Positions 53,840-63,074 of a stretch of 64,000 nt of DNA are shown piece by piece. The position numbers were made by a program, and so were the translations under genes. The stretch's first letter is position 1. Every line of letters begins with the position of its first letter. The notes under the pieces are model-generated. The model made no database searches, was not told the DNA's origin, and saw only the letters and a program-made list of their open reading frames with translations. Origin of the DNA: Sphingomonas sp. SCN 67-18 (GTDB lineage: Bacteria; Pseudomonadota; Alphaproteobacteria; Sphingomonadales; Sphingomonadaceae); the NCBI RefSeq assembly GCF_001724715.1, contig NZ_MEFG01000013.1, positions 1-64,000 on the forward strand, written 5' to 3'.

Positions 53840-55648
53840 ATGATAGAGTCCTGCATCCGCCCTGCGCCCGACACACCCGTGCCAGCCCACCCCGCCTACC
53901 ACGCGTTGCTGGCGGACGCGCGCGCGCGGCTCGATGCCGATCCGGAGGCGGCGCTGGAGATGACGCGCAGGGCCGGGGCGCACCCGCCGCTTGCGGCACG
54001 GGCGCATCGGCTGGCCGCGCACGCCCTACGCCGCCTTGACCGGGAGGAGGAGGCGCAGGCGGAATCGTTCGCGGCGGTCGCCGCCGCCGTCCACGACGAG
54101 ACGATGATCCGCGCGGCGGGCGCGCTTGCCGACAATGATCTGCCGACCGCGGAGCGGCTGTTGAAAGGGCAATTGCGGGCCGACCCCAGCGACGTCGCGG
54201 CCATGCGGATGCTGGCCGAACTTGCCGGGCGGCTGGGCCGTTACCGGGATGCGGAGACATTGTTGCGGCGCGCCGTCGCGCTGGCCCCCGACTTCCTTGC
54301 CGCGCGCTCCAACCTGGCGATGGTGCTTCACAAGACCGCGCGCGCGGCGGAAGCCATCGCCGAGCTGGACGAGATCGCCCGCATCGACCCCGCCGACATG
54401 GCCAGCGCCAATCTGCGCGCCGCCGCGCTGGGCCGGATCGGCGAATATGACGAGGCGCTTTGCCTTTATGAGCAGGTGCTGGGGCGCTGGGGCGATCACC
54501 CGCGCATCTGGATGTCCTATGCCCATATGCTGAAGACGGTCGGCCGCCGGGACGAGTCCGTCGCCGCCTATCGCCGCGCGCTGGCGCTGCAGCCGGGGCT
54601 GGGCGAGGCATGGTGGAGCCTCGCCAATTTGAAGACCGTCCGCTTCGGCGCCGACGACGTGGCGGCGATGGCCGCGGCGCTGGAGGACGCCCGCCTGACG
54701 GAGGAAGACCGCTTCCACCTGCATTTCGCGCTGGGCAAGGCGCATGACGATGCGGGCCGGGCGGACACCGCTTTCACCCATTATGCGGAGGGCAATCGCC
54801 AGCGGCGCGCCCTGATCGATTATGACCCGGACGATACGCACGCGCAGGTGGAACGCAGCCGGGCGCTGTTCACCCCTGCCCTGCTGAGCCGCTTTGCCGA
54901 CGCCGGCTGCCATGCAGCCGATCCGATCTTCATCGTCGGCATGCCCCGGGCGGGATCGACGCTGATCGAGCAGATCCTGGCCAGCCATTCCGCGATCGAG
55001 GGCACGATGGAGTTGCCCGACCTGCCGATGCTGGAAGCGCGGGCCAAGGCGGACCATGGCGGACTGGCCAACATCCCGCCTGCCGCCGCCCGCGCGATGG
55101 GCGAGGATTATCTCGCCCGCACCCGCGTCCACCGCAAAAGCGGCAAGCCCTTCTTCATCGACAAGCTGCCCAACAACTGGATGCATGTCGGCTTCATCCG
55201 CATGATCCTGCCCCGCGCGCGCATCATCGACGCGCGGCGGCATCCGCTCGATTGCTGCTTTTCCAATTTCCGGCAGCATTATGCGCGCGGCCAGGGCTTT
55301 TCCTACGCGCTGGGCGATATCGCCCGTTACTATGGCGACTATGTCGCGCTGATGGACCATTTCGACCGGGCCGCACCGGGGCTGGTCCACCGCGTCATCC
55401 ACGAACGGCTGATCGACGATGTCGAGGGCGAGGTCCGCCGCCTGCTCGCCTTCATCGGCGTCGATTTCGAAGCCGCCTGCCTTGCCTTCCACAGCAACCG
55501 CCGCGCCGTCCAGACCGCAAGTTCAGAACAGGTTCGCCGCCCGATCAACCGTGACGGCGTCGGACAATGGCAGCGTTATTCCGAATATCTTCAGCCGATA
55601 AAAGATGAACTAAGCCGGATCATCGAAGAATATCCCTACAAAACATAA
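53840..55648 (+). CDS. TPR-repeat sulfotransferase
   Basis: A 602-residue protein. Residues 60-340 contain at least six TPR-like helical pairs (for example RYRDAETLLRRAVALAPDF, GEYDEALCLYEQVLG, RRDESVAAYRRALALQPG). The C-terminal part is a sulfotransferase domain with the 5'-phosphosulfate loop FIVGMPRAGSTLIEQIL near 366 and the 3'-phosphate motif IDARRHPLDCCFSNF near 472. It should use PAPS to sulfate a protein or carbohydrate. In sphingomonads such genes commonly sit before a TonB receptor, as here (58 bases). AAGGAC precedes the ATG. Confidence 0.9.
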   Translation: MIESCIRPAPDTPVPAHPAYHALLADARARLDADPEAALEMTRRAGAHPPLAARAHRLAAHALRRLDREEEAQAESFAAVAAAVHDETMIRAAGALADNDLPTAERLLKGQLRADPSDVAAMRMLAELAGRLGRYRDAETLLRRAVALAPDFLAARSNLAMVLHKTARAAEAIAELDEIARIDPADMASANLRAAALGRIGEYDEALCLYEQVLGRWGDHPRIWMSYAHMLKTVGRRDESVAAYRRALALQPGLGEAWWSLANLKTVRFGADDVAAMAAALEDARLTEEDRFHLHFALGKAHDDAGRADTAFTHYAEGNRQRRALIDYDPDDTHAQVERSRALFTPALLSRFADAGCHAADPIFIVGMPRAGSTLIEQILASHSAIEGTMELPDLPMLEARAKADHGGLANIPPAAARAMGEDYLARTRVHRKSGKPFFIDKLPNNWMHVGFIRMILPRARIIDARRHPLDCCFSNFRQHYARGQGFSYALGDIARYYGDYVALMDHFDRAAPGLVHRVIHERLIDDVEGEVRRLLAFIGVDFEAACLAFHSNRRAVQTASSEQVRRPINRDGVGQWQRYSEYLQPIKDELSRIIEEYPYKT

Positions 55649-55706
55649 CAAAAATTACTGATCGTTACGCAAATAATATTCAACACCGAATAATTCGGGA
55701 GGTTAT

Positions 55707-58091
55707 ATGAGAGGGTCCAATCCATTCGCGCGCCGCATCGTCACGGCGATGCTTGCGACAACCATCCTGTCCACGTCCGCGACCGCGCTGGCGCAGGACA
55801 GCACTGCCAGGGCCGACGACGCGGACATCATCGTCACCGCGCAGAAGCGCGAGCAGAACCTTCAGGACGTGCCGATCAGCGTCCAGGCGCTCGGCGAAAT
55901 CCGCCTGCAGAATGCGCAGGTATCCAGTTTCGACGATTATCAGAAGCTGCTGCCCAGCGTCAGTTCGCAATCCTATGGGCCGGGCCAGGCGCAGATCGTG
56001 TTTCGCGGCGTCACCAGCGGCAGCGACGGGTTGCAGACGGGATCCCTGCCCACCAGCAGCCTGTATGTCGACGACATCCCGGTGACGACGATCTTCGGGT
56101 CGGTCGACTTCCACGTCTACGATATCGCCCGGGTGGAGGCGCTGTCCGGCCCGCAGGGCACGCTGTTCGGCGCCAGTTCGTTGTCCGGCACGCTCAGGAT
56201 CATCACCAACAAGCCCGACACGTCGAGCTTTTCAGGCGCGGTCGATGCGCAGGTAAACAAGTTCGGCAAGGGCGATTTTGGCGGCACGCTGGAAGGCTAT
56301 GTCAACCTACCGCTTTCATCGTTCACCGCATTGCGCGTGGTGGGATTCTACCAGAAGGAAGGCGGCTATATCGACAATATTCCCGGCACCCGCACCTTCA
56401 CGCTGGACGATGCCGACCCCGATACCAACATGACCGTCGACAATCATACGCTGGTGAAGAAGGACTATAACGACGCGCTGACCTATGGCGGCCGCGTCGC
56501 GCTTGGCATCGATCTGGACGAAGACTGGACGATCACGCCGCAGCTCATCTACCAACGTCAACTCACCCATGGCGGCTTCCTGTACGATCCGCGCAAGGGC
56601 GACCTGAACGTCACCGATTACCGGCCCTCGCGCAATTTGGACCGCTGGTACCAATCCGCGCTCACCATCGAAGGCAAGATCAGCAACTGGGACCTGGTTT
56701 ATTCGGGCGGGTATTTCGAGCGGCAGGTCGATAACACGGTCGATTATTCTTATTATACCGTGGCTTATGACACCTATGGATATTACGCTAATTACTACCC
56801 GGACGGGAACGGCGGCTTCCTCGACCCGCAACAAACTTATTATGGCGTCAGCAACTACACCAAGCAGACGCACGAACTGCGCATCTCGTCACCGTCTGAA
56901 AACCGATTTCGGCTGACCGCCGGACTGTTCTACCAGCGCCAGACCGACAATATCCGCACCAATTACAACATTCCCGGCATCGGCAGCATCCCCACGCCCT
57001 TATGGGCGACGCCGTTTCCCGCCAGCACGGGCGATCCGGATTCGATCTTCATGACCCGGGTGTTTCGGGTGGACAAGGACTATGCCCTCTTCGCGCAGGG
57101 CGAATATGACATCCTGCCCAACCTGACGCTGTCGGCCGGCATACGCGGGTTCCGGGCGAAGAATTCGATCGTCGGCTTTTCCGGCATCGCCACCGGCAGC
57201 GCGATCGACGCCTGCGTCCGCCCCTCCCCCACGCCCGACATGCTGTGCATAAACATCGACAAGAACACCAAGCAGGACAGCACCACCTACAAGCTCAACC
57301 TGAGCTGGAAGGCGACGCCGGACCTGATGCTCTACGCCACCTTGTCGAGCGGGTTCCGCCCCGGCGGCAACAACCGGCGACCACAGGTAGACCCGTTCAA
57401 GGCGGACAAGCTGTATAATCAGGAAGTCGGCTGGAAAGCCGGTTTCGGCCGCTTCACCTTCAATGGCGCTGCTTTCTACCAGAAATGGAAGGACATGCAG
57501 TTCGGGCTGGTGCCGCTCAACAACAACGGCATCACCAACATCTACAATGCGGGCGAAGCGCATATCTATGGCATGGAAAGCGACCTCGCCTATCGCAACG
57601 GCGGGTTCAGCCTGGTCGGCGCCATCGCCTATATCAACGCGCGGCTGGCGAGCAATTTCTGCCAGATCGACCCGGACACGCAGAATGTCGTCTGCGTGCC
57701 GGGCATACCCGCAGCCGCGCCAAAGGGCACGCGGCTACCCGTCCAGCCGCGGGTGAAGGGCAATCTGACCGCACGGTATGAATTCCCGGTCGCGGCGGAC
57801 AACAAGGCCTTCGTCCAAGGCTCCATGTTCTTCCAGGACGGCACCCGATCCTTCCTCACCGACGCCGATTTCGCGGCGATCGGATCGACCAAGGGGTTCA
57901 TGACCTTCGATCTTTCGGCCGGCACCCACATCGGCGACTGGAAGGTGGAGGCATTTATCGAGAATCTGTTCGACCGGCGCGGCCAGTTGAGCCTCAACAC
58001 CTATTGCGCGACCACATTTTGCGGCCCGTACCACCGAATCTACCCCACCAGGCCGCAATTTTTCGGGCTGAAGATCGGCACCGAATTCTAA
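55707..58091 (+). CDS. TonB-dependent receptor
   Basis: A 794-residue outer-membrane receptor. A signal peptide (cleaved near ALAQ) is followed by a TonB-box-like DIIVTAQKRE, the plug domain (QNLQDVPISVQALGEIRLQNAQVSSF, VEALSGPQGTLFGASSLSGTLRI) and a 22-strand barrel ending with FFGLKIGTEF, whose last residue is aromatic. It imports a substrate too large for porins with energy from TonB. The gene is coupled to the TPR-sulfotransferase just upstream, which may modify its substrate or a partner. GGAGG precedes the ATG; a strong terminator follows. Confidence 0.93.
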   Translation: MRGSNPFARRIVTAMLATTILSTSATALAQDSTARADDADIIVTAQKREQNLQDVPISVQALGEIRLQNAQVSSFDDYQKLLPSVSSQSYGPGQAQIVFRGVTSGSDGLQTGSLPTSSLYVDDIPVTTIFGSVDFHVYDIARVEALSGPQGTLFGASSLSGTLRIITNKPDTSSFSGAVDAQVNKFGKGDFGGTLEGYVNLPLSSFTALRVVGFYQKEGGYIDNIPGTRTFTLDDADPDTNMTVDNHTLVKKDYNDALTYGGRVALGIDLDEDWTITPQLIYQRQLTHGGFLYDPRKGDLNVTDYRPSRNLDRWYQSALTIEGKISNWDLVYSGGYFERQVDNTVDYSYYTVAYDTYGYYANYYPDGNGGFLDPQQTYYGVSNYTKQTHELRISSPSENRFRLTAGLFYQRQTDNIRTNYNIPGIGSIPTPLWATPFPASTGDPDSIFMTRVFRVDKDYALFAQGEYDILPNLTLSAGIRGFRAKNSIVGFSGIATGSAIDACVRPSPTPDMLCINIDKNTKQDSTTYKLNLSWKATPDLMLYATLSSGFRPGGNNRRPQVDPFKADKLYNQEVGWKAGFGRFTFNGAAFYQKWKDMQFGLVPLNNNGITNIYNAGEAHIYGMESDLAYRNGGFSLVGAIAYINARLASNFCQIDPDTQNVVCVPGIPAAAPKGTRLPVQPRVKGNLTARYEFPVAADNKAFVQGSMFFQDGTRSFLTDADFAAIGSTKGFMTFDLSAGTHIGDWKVEAFIENLFDRRGQLSLNTYCATTFCGPYHRIYPTRPQFFGLKIGTEF

Positions 58092-58094
58092 GCC

Positions 58095-58145
58095 TGCGCG
58101 GCGCCCCCTCCCCGCCCACCGGGGCGGAGGGCGCCGCGCATTTTT
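58095..58145 (+). terminator. Rho-independent terminator of the TonB receptor gene
   Basis: TGCGCGGCGCC (58095-58105) pairs with GGCGCCGCGCA (58130-58140), further GC pairing continues inside the loop, and five T follow. It lies four bases after the stop codon. Confidence 0.9.
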
Positions 58146-58152
58146 CGGCGGA

Positions 58153-59157
58153 TCAGGCGGCCGCCAGCACCAGCGCGTCCTGCCCCACGGTGCAGCCGAG
58201 CGCGTCCCTGACATCGTTCGCCACCATCGCCCACCCGTCGCGTACCCGCGCGTCGCTGCGGGTGCAGCGGAAATCCGCGCGCTCGCCTGTCGCAATAAGG
58301 TGACGCTCGCCCTCGCCATCGCCCGCGCCCAGCGCAACGTTCAGCGCATTGGCCACGCTCCTGATCCGCGCCGTCTCGCACAGCATGGTCGGGCCGGCGT
58401 CGAAGACGTCGATATAATCGCCGCAGGCAAAGCCTTCCTCCTCCAGCATCACGAAGGCGGCACGGCCGTCCTCATGGGGACGGCTGATCGCCATCTGCGC
58501 GGCGGGCGGCAGCGTTTCCACATAGAGCGGGTGCCGGCCGGCCAGTTCCTCGACGAACGCCAGGTCCGACACGCCGGCAAGGCGCACCACCTCGTCGAAT
58601 TCCATCGGGAAGAAATGGCGGCCCACCCCTTCCCAGAAAGGCGAATTGCCGGCTTCGTCCTGATAACCGCGCAGCTCCGCCAGCACCCGCGCCGCAAACA
58701 GGCCGCGGTGGCGGGCGATGAAGAGATAGCGGCTGCGCGCCAGCAACTTGCCCGCGCCCCTGCCGCGCGCGGCCGGATCGAGCAGCAGCCCGCCGACTTC
58801 GCTGGTCCCCGCCAGCGCGTTGACCAGCGTGAGCAGCCGGTGGGTGACGCATTGCCCGGTCGATCGGGATTCGCAGGTCATCTCGCTCAGCCGATAGCTG
58901 TAGAAAGGCCGTGCCATCCCGACGCGCGGCCACAGCGCGGCCAGGCCGAGCAACCGCCCCTCGCTTTCCAGCACCAGCCGCACCTGCTGCTCGCCCATAT
59001 CGGCGATCTCCCCCGCCAGCGTCCGCTCGCTGATGTCGATCCGCCGGGCGAGCGCGTCGCGGTCCGGCGGCAGGTTGGTCAGTCCCTTGCCGCCGGTCGC
59101 GGCCAGCCTGTACATTTCATCGACATCCCGCGCGGATGCGGGCCTGACTATCATCAT
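58153..59157 (-). CDS. astA: Arginine N-succinyltransferase AstA
   Basis: A 334-residue GNAT-like protein. The family pattern is clear throughout: IVRPASARDVDEMYRLAATGGKGLTNLPPDR at the start, RPFYSYRLSEMTCESRSTGQ, LLLDPAARGRGAGKLLARSRYLFIA with the acetyl/succinyl-CoA loop, and RHPLYVETLP plus EEEGFACGDYIDVFDAGPTM in the C-terminal half. It transfers succinate from succinyl-CoA to arginine, the first step of the AST arginine pathway. The ATG at 59157 has GGAG six bases upstream. No other ast gene is nearby; it stands between a receptor and a sugar regulator. Confidence 0.93.
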   Translation of the reverse strand: MMIVRPASARDVDEMYRLAATGGKGLTNLPPDRDALARRIDISERTLAGEIADMGEQQVRLVLESEGRLLGLAALWPRVGMARPFYSYRLSEMTCESRSTGQCVTHRLLTLVNALAGTSEVGGLLLDPAARGRGAGKLLARSRYLFIARHRGLFAARVLAELRGYQDEAGNSPFWEGVGRHFFPMEFDEVVRLAGVSDLAFVEELAGRHPLYVETLPPAAQMAISRPHEDGRAAFVMLEEEGFACGDYIDVFDAGPTMLCETARIRSVANALNVALGAGDGEGERHLIATGERADFRCTRSDARVRDGWAMVANDVRDALGCTVGQDALVLAAA

Positions 59158-59322
59158 GGGTCGCTCCATCCCGGCCGGCGGACGCGAAACGCCATCGGCG
59201 GGCCGGAATATTCGGACGCCCGGCCTGCCCTTTGCGAAACGGCAGGTCCGGCATTCAAAACTGTTGAGGAAAATGCACCGACACGGTTTGCGCAGCGCGG
59301 AACGGAAGGCGGGCGATGCGGC

Positions 59323-60201
59323 TCAGGATGTGTTGGCCCGGCTCCGCCCGGTCCTGACGAAGCCGGTGAAATCGTCGTAGAGCCGCCCCACTTCGTCCAG
59401 CCGGCGCTCGACATTGCGGCCGCCGCTTTCCCCGACGATATCGTTGATCAGCAGGTTGACGAGCGCTACCATCGGCACCGGGGAATGCCAGAACAGAGCG
59501 CCGTCGCTGTCCGCGGTCAACACATGCGATGTCAGGCGCGGCGCCCAGTCGCACAATGTGTCGGTCATCACCACCAGCGGCAGTCCGGCCTGATGCGCGC
59601 GCTCGGCGAGCAGGCGGGACTGGCGCGAATAGCGGCGGATGTCGACGATGATCAGGCACCGGCCCGTGGGATCGTCCAGCAGCAGATCGGCGAAATGGCC
59701 GGAAGCCCCGTCGATCAACTCCACGCCCGGCCGCACATATTGCAGATTGTGCGCCAGCAGCGCCGCAATGCCCCGCTCCGTCTGGAACCCCGCAATCTGC
59801 AGCCGCTGGGCGCCGGCGATCAGCGACACCGTGTCGCGCCACGCCTTGTTCTGCGACCGCTCATAGACCGCGACCATCAGCTCGATCTCACGCTCCAGCG
59901 TCTTGCGGCGCTTGTCGCTGTCGTTGAAATCGGTCAGAAACTCCTCGAACGCCTCGCCCTGCAGCCAGGGGAGGTTGGCGGAGACGCGCATCTGTTCCTT
60001 CAGGTCGCGGAAATGCCTGAAGCCGAGCTTTCGGCAAAACCGCCCGACTGTTACTGCGCTGACGTCAAGCCGGGACGCAATCGACGCGCCGGTTTCGAAC
60101 GGGATCAATTCACGATTGTTGAGCAGGAACAAGGCAATCTGCCGTTCCGCGGCCGTATAGGCCTCCATCTCCGCTTCAAGACGCTCGAAAAAATCCGCCA
60201 T
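59323..60201 (-). CDS. RpiR/MurR-family transcriptional regulator
   Basis: A 292-residue regulator with an N-terminal helix-turn-helix of the RpiR type (AERQIALFLLNNRELIPFETGASIASRLDVSAVTVGRFCRKLGFRHFRDLKEQM) and a C-terminal SIS sugar-phosphate-binding domain from about 120 (RLQIAGFQTERGIAALLAHNLQYV, CLIIVDIRRYSRQSRLLAERAHQAG). Such proteins sense phosphorylated sugars. It sits upstream of the OprB-type porin operon in opposite-side order (same strand, 86 bases after the porin stop), and probably controls the sugar locus to its right. GAGGG precedes the ATG. Confidence 0.92.
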   Translation of the reverse strand: MADFFERLEAEMEAYTAAERQIALFLLNNRELIPFETGASIASRLDVSAVTVGRFCRKLGFRHFRDLKEQMRVSANLPWLQGEAFEEFLTDFNDSDKRRKTLEREIELMVAVYERSQNKAWRDTVSLIAGAQRLQIAGFQTERGIAALLAHNLQYVRPGVELIDGASGHFADLLLDDPTGRCLIIVDIRRYSRQSRLLAERAHQAGLPLVVMTDTLCDWAPRLTSHVLTADSDGALFWHSPVPMVALVNLLINDIVGESGGRNVERRLDEVGRLYDDFTGFVRTGRSRANTS

Positions 60202-60230
60202 CCGGCCCTCAGGGTCACATCAGATCGGAT

Positions 60231-60260
60231 AGTTTATAAATCTAACATACCAAAAGGCAA
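60231..60260 (-). promoter_or_regulatory. Probable promoter of the RpiR-type regulator gene
   Basis: On the minus strand TTGCCT (60260-60255), an 18-base spacer and TAAACT (60236-60231) lie 29 bases before the start codon. The spacer is AT-rich and may hold the operator. Confidence 0.5.
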
Positions 60261-60287
60261 GTGACAGAAAGGCGCGCAGGGCGGCTC

Positions 60288-61781
60288 CTAACGGCGGCGC
60301 TGGATCGACGGCAGGCCCAGCATGTCGCCGAGCGAAGCCGACACCTGCACGCCCAGCATCGAGGCATGCCGGTTGGACGCGACCACCGGCCGGAAGCCGA
60401 TCTGATCCGGCCGGGCGACATATTGGGCGAACGGCCTGATCTGAATGCCCGGCGCCGCCGCGATGCTGTAATTCACCTCAAACAGCATCATGCTGCGCGG
60501 TATCGGCCCGGTCTGGCCGGTCTTGGTCAGCGAAGCCTGATAATCGTCCCTGACCCGGCGGTGGAGCACGTTCCTGAACGCCATCACGCCAAAGCTGTCA
60601 TTCGGCCGCGCGGCGAACGGCCCGGTAGCGACCATGCCGACCAGCGTGTGGAACTTGGTTTGCTCTATGCCGTGCACGCCCCACAGCGCCGCGCCGAACA
60701 GGTGGACGCCCCGGCGCGACGATTCATCGGGCCGCCACACCATCTGCTGCGCCTGGACATAGACGGACGAGCGCCCCTTATGCTGCGCCCGCTGGCCGCC
60801 GGCCAGGGTGAAGGACTGGCCGTCCCGGTTATAATAGGGGTCGTCATAGGGGCTGCTGTCGTAGAAAGCGCCGATGTTGACGGCGCGCGGGCGGCGGTCA
60901 TTGGCGAAGCTGGTGCGATAGCCGATTTCCAGCGGCACGAAGACGCCGATCGAATCCTTGAAGCTCCAGCCGCCGTTCCAGGGGAAGCCCGGCTTGCGGT
61001 AGATCACCGTATTCACGTCGCTGATGCCGAAGCGGACATAGGTTTCCGGCGTTGGCTTCACGGTGGCACGCGCCGTCCATGACGCGAGCGGCCAGAAGCC
61101 CGCATTGCTGTTGCGCGCCCAGGCGAAGGGCGAAATATGGCCGCAAATGCCCGCCGAAAAGCTGCAATAGAGATCGGACGTGGCATATTCCGTCGCGGAC
61201 GGCGCGCGCCCGGCGAGCAGCCTCAACCGGTCGTCCAGCATGCTGACGTCGACGCTCAGTTCCGCCAGCCGGGTCGTCTCCACAGGGCCGGCGATCGCCA
61301 GACCGGCGAAATTGCTGCCATGGAACGCGCGGTTGTTCTTCACGCCATAGCGTTTGACCACCGTGGCGTGCACCAGGACATTGTCGAGGCCCAGCAGCGG
61401 CTCAAGATCGAGATTGGTGCCCAGCGTATGCTGGAACACGCCATATTCGCCCTTTTTCAGCCCGCCCGAGGCAATGGTGGCGCCGCTGAACGTCGATATG
61501 GAGCTGAGGTATATGCCCCGGTCCTTGAGGCTCTGGCCAAGATCGCGGCCAACGCCGGTCAGGTTGAATGCGTAGCCGTCAGACGGCGGCACGGGCGGGG
61601 CCGCTGCGGGCGTCGCCCGGCCATCGCCCTGCGCGGCCGGCTCCAGCGGCTCCGCCGCGACGTCCGCCAGTGGGACGAGGGCCGTGACAGCAAGGGCGAG
61701 AGGCGTCCCGCGCCGGGACCGGCGTCGCGGCGACAATCGGGCTGCAGCACCACCGCAGTCATTGCGCCATCCAGCCAGCAT
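60288..61781 (-). CDS. OprB-family carbohydrate porin
   Basis: A 497-residue outer-membrane protein of the carbohydrate-selective porin family. After an unusual Arg-rich N-terminus and signal (ending near VAAEP) and a Pro/Ala linker, the barrel begins near GYAFNLTGVGRDLGQSLKDRGIYLSS. Further OprB features include VEIGYRTSF-like strands, QMVWRPDESSRRGVHLFGA and the end FEVNYSIAAAPGIQIRPFAQYVARPDQIG. It should admit mono- or disaccharides passively. AGAGGA lies five bases before the ATG. It is the second gene after the DUF1080 gene, on the same strand but separated by two hairpins. Confidence 0.88.
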   Translation of the reverse strand: MLAGWRNDCGGAAARLSPRRRSRRGTPLALAVTALVPLADVAAEPLEPAAQGDGRATPAAAPPVPPSDGYAFNLTGVGRDLGQSLKDRGIYLSSISTFSGATIASGGLKKGEYGVFQHTLGTNLDLEPLLGLDNVLVHATVVKRYGVKNNRAFHGSNFAGLAIAGPVETTRLAELSVDVSMLDDRLRLLAGRAPSATEYATSDLYCSFSAGICGHISPFAWARNSNAGFWPLASWTARATVKPTPETYVRFGISDVNTVIYRKPGFPWNGGWSFKDSIGVFVPLEIGYRTSFANDRRPRAVNIGAFYDSSPYDDPYYNRDGQSFTLAGGQRAQHKGRSSVYVQAQQMVWRPDESSRRGVHLFGAALWGVHGIEQTKFHTLVGMVATGPFAARPNDSFGVMAFRNVLHRRVRDDYQASLTKTGQTGPIPRSMMLFEVNYSIAAAPGIQIRPFAQYVARPDQIGFRPVVASNRHASMLGVQVSASLGDMLGLPSIQRRR

Positions 61782-61822
61782 GGGGATCCTCTCATTTTCA
61801 TATGTCCGGGGCGTGCAGCAGG

Positions 61823-61890
61823 ACAGGCAGCGATGCGCCGAGCGATCGCTGCCTGTGCCCGCAAGGAATCACCGGCCCCGTGCGGGCCGG
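61823..61890 (-). terminator. Two hairpins between the DUF1080 and porin genes
   Basis: ACAGGCAGCGAT (61823-61834) pairs perfectly with ATCGCTGCCTGT (61845-61856), and CCGGCCC (61872-61878) with GGGCCGG (61884-61890). Neither is followed by a T-tract. They may reduce read-through or protect the mRNA between two genes of one unit. Confidence 0.45.
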
Positions 61891-61906
61891 CGGAAGTCGT
61901 CCTGGA

Positions 61907-62809
61907 TCAGCAGGCGCCCTGCCAATCGGAGGGGGTCAGCTCGCCGCTCGTCCGGCAGCCGACATCGTCCAGCCCTGCCCGCACGGAATCCTTGTAGGTC
62001 TGCACGGGCGCCGGCGCGGCGGAGCGCGTCGACTTGAAACCGGCCGTGAAATTCGGCTCGGACTTCAGCGGCTTGATGTAGATGTCCTTATACTGGACCA
62101 TCATTGGCGGGCCGCTATGCGCCTGCAGGCCCAGCAGGCCGGTGGACGGGGCCAGCGGATCCTTGTCCAGCGCGTCGAAGGCCAACAGGCCGTTGAGCGA
62201 AGAGACGATGCGGTTGCCATAGGCGATCACCACCACCTCGTTCCATTCCGGATTGGCGCGGACGGAGGCCATCAGGTCGTCACGGGAATTGACCATTTCC
62301 TTGACGGTGCGGACGATGCGGGCGGTGCCGCCGCCGGTGGCCGTGCGGCGCGTCAATTCCACCTTCTGCCCCAGCAGCGCGATTTCCTGGCGGTCGGTCA
62401 GTTCGGCATAGAGCATGCCGTAACGTTCCGGCTTCACCGTCGCCGGAACGACGTTCGCCTGATAACCGGCCAGCGCATAATGGCCGTCGGCGATGCCGCT
62501 GCGGAACTGGAAGCCCGAATTGCCTTCCGGCGTCAGCCAGCGATATTTGTAGCGAAGCTCGAAATTCGCATAGGGCTTGTCGTAAATCAGGTAGGTGTTG
62601 AACGGCAGCCGCGTTTCCGACCCGCCGGAGATCGCGCCGTCGCGAACCGACCAGATGGTCGTATCGCCGCGCCATCCCTTCAGCGTCTTGCCGTCGAACA
62701 GCGATGTGAAGCCCTTGGGCGCGGACTGCGCGTGGATGACCGCGGGCGCGGCGAGCAGCGCTGCCAGACTCAAACTGGCGCTTACGCGAAAGACGTTCAG
62801 GGCCTTCAT
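61907..62809 (-). CDS. DUF1080 family secreted 3-keto-glycoside hydrolase-like protein
   Basis: A 300-residue exported protein. A signal peptide ends near IHAQ. The jelly-roll domain begins FTSLFDGKTLKGWRGDTTIWSVRDGAISGG, the classical DUF1080 (3-keto-disaccharide hydrolase) opening, and continues with YANFELRYKYRWLTPEGNSGFQFRSG, GYQANVV and TGLLGLQAHSGPPMMVQYKDIYIKPL. Family members cleave 3-keto-glycosides in the periplasm. A GGAGAG ribosome site supports the ATG at 62809. It lies between a TonB receptor and an OprB-type porin, which fits uptake and hydrolysis of a glycoside. Confidence 0.88.
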   Translation of the reverse strand: MKALNVFRVSASLSLAALLAAPAVIHAQSAPKGFTSLFDGKTLKGWRGDTTIWSVRDGAISGGSETRLPFNTYLIYDKPYANFELRYKYRWLTPEGNSGFQFRSGIADGHYALAGYQANVVPATVKPERYGMLYAELTDRQEIALLGQKVELTRRTATGGGTARIVRTVKEMVNSRDDLMASVRANPEWNEVVVIAYGNRIVSSLNGLLAFDALDKDPLAPSTGLLGLQAHSGPPMMVQYKDIYIKPLKSEPNFTAGFKSTRSAAPAPVQTYKDSVRAGLDDVGCRTSGELTPSDWQGAC

Positions 62810-62975
62810 CACACTCTCCTCTGATTTGAGACTATCTCCAGGACTTCCTGGAAATCCGGAGCGTGGAGTCCGATCCCGGAATTCGCCGAACAACCCTGGG
62901 TCAATTCAAGAAAGCGGCCGCCCGATATTCCGGATCGGCCATTTCACCCGGACGGCATATCTCCGTCCGCTGAAT

Positions 62976-63062
62976 AAAAATGGACCCGCGCCCGATGCCG
63001 AAACCCTCTCGGATCGGGCGCGAGGCCGAAGCCGCGACCGGGGATGCCCCACCGGTCGCGGC
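62976..63062 (-). terminator. Tandem terminator hairpins after the TonB receptor gene
   Basis: The first hairpin, GCCGCGACCGG (63031-63041) with CCGGTCGCGGC (63052-63062), starts 12 bases past the stop. The second, CGCGCCCGAT (62987-62996) with ATCGGGCGCG (63013-63022), has inner pairing and is followed on the minus strand by a T-tract (five T at 62980-62976). The remaining 166 bases to the DUF1080 start should hold that gene's own promoter. Confidence 0.8.
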
Positions 63063-63074
63063 CCCTGTGCCGGC

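Noticed and set aside
58300-60264. 654-residue plus-strand frame opposite astA and the RpiR regulator
   Set aside because: Shadow frame spanning two well-recognised minus-strand genes and their intergenic spacer.
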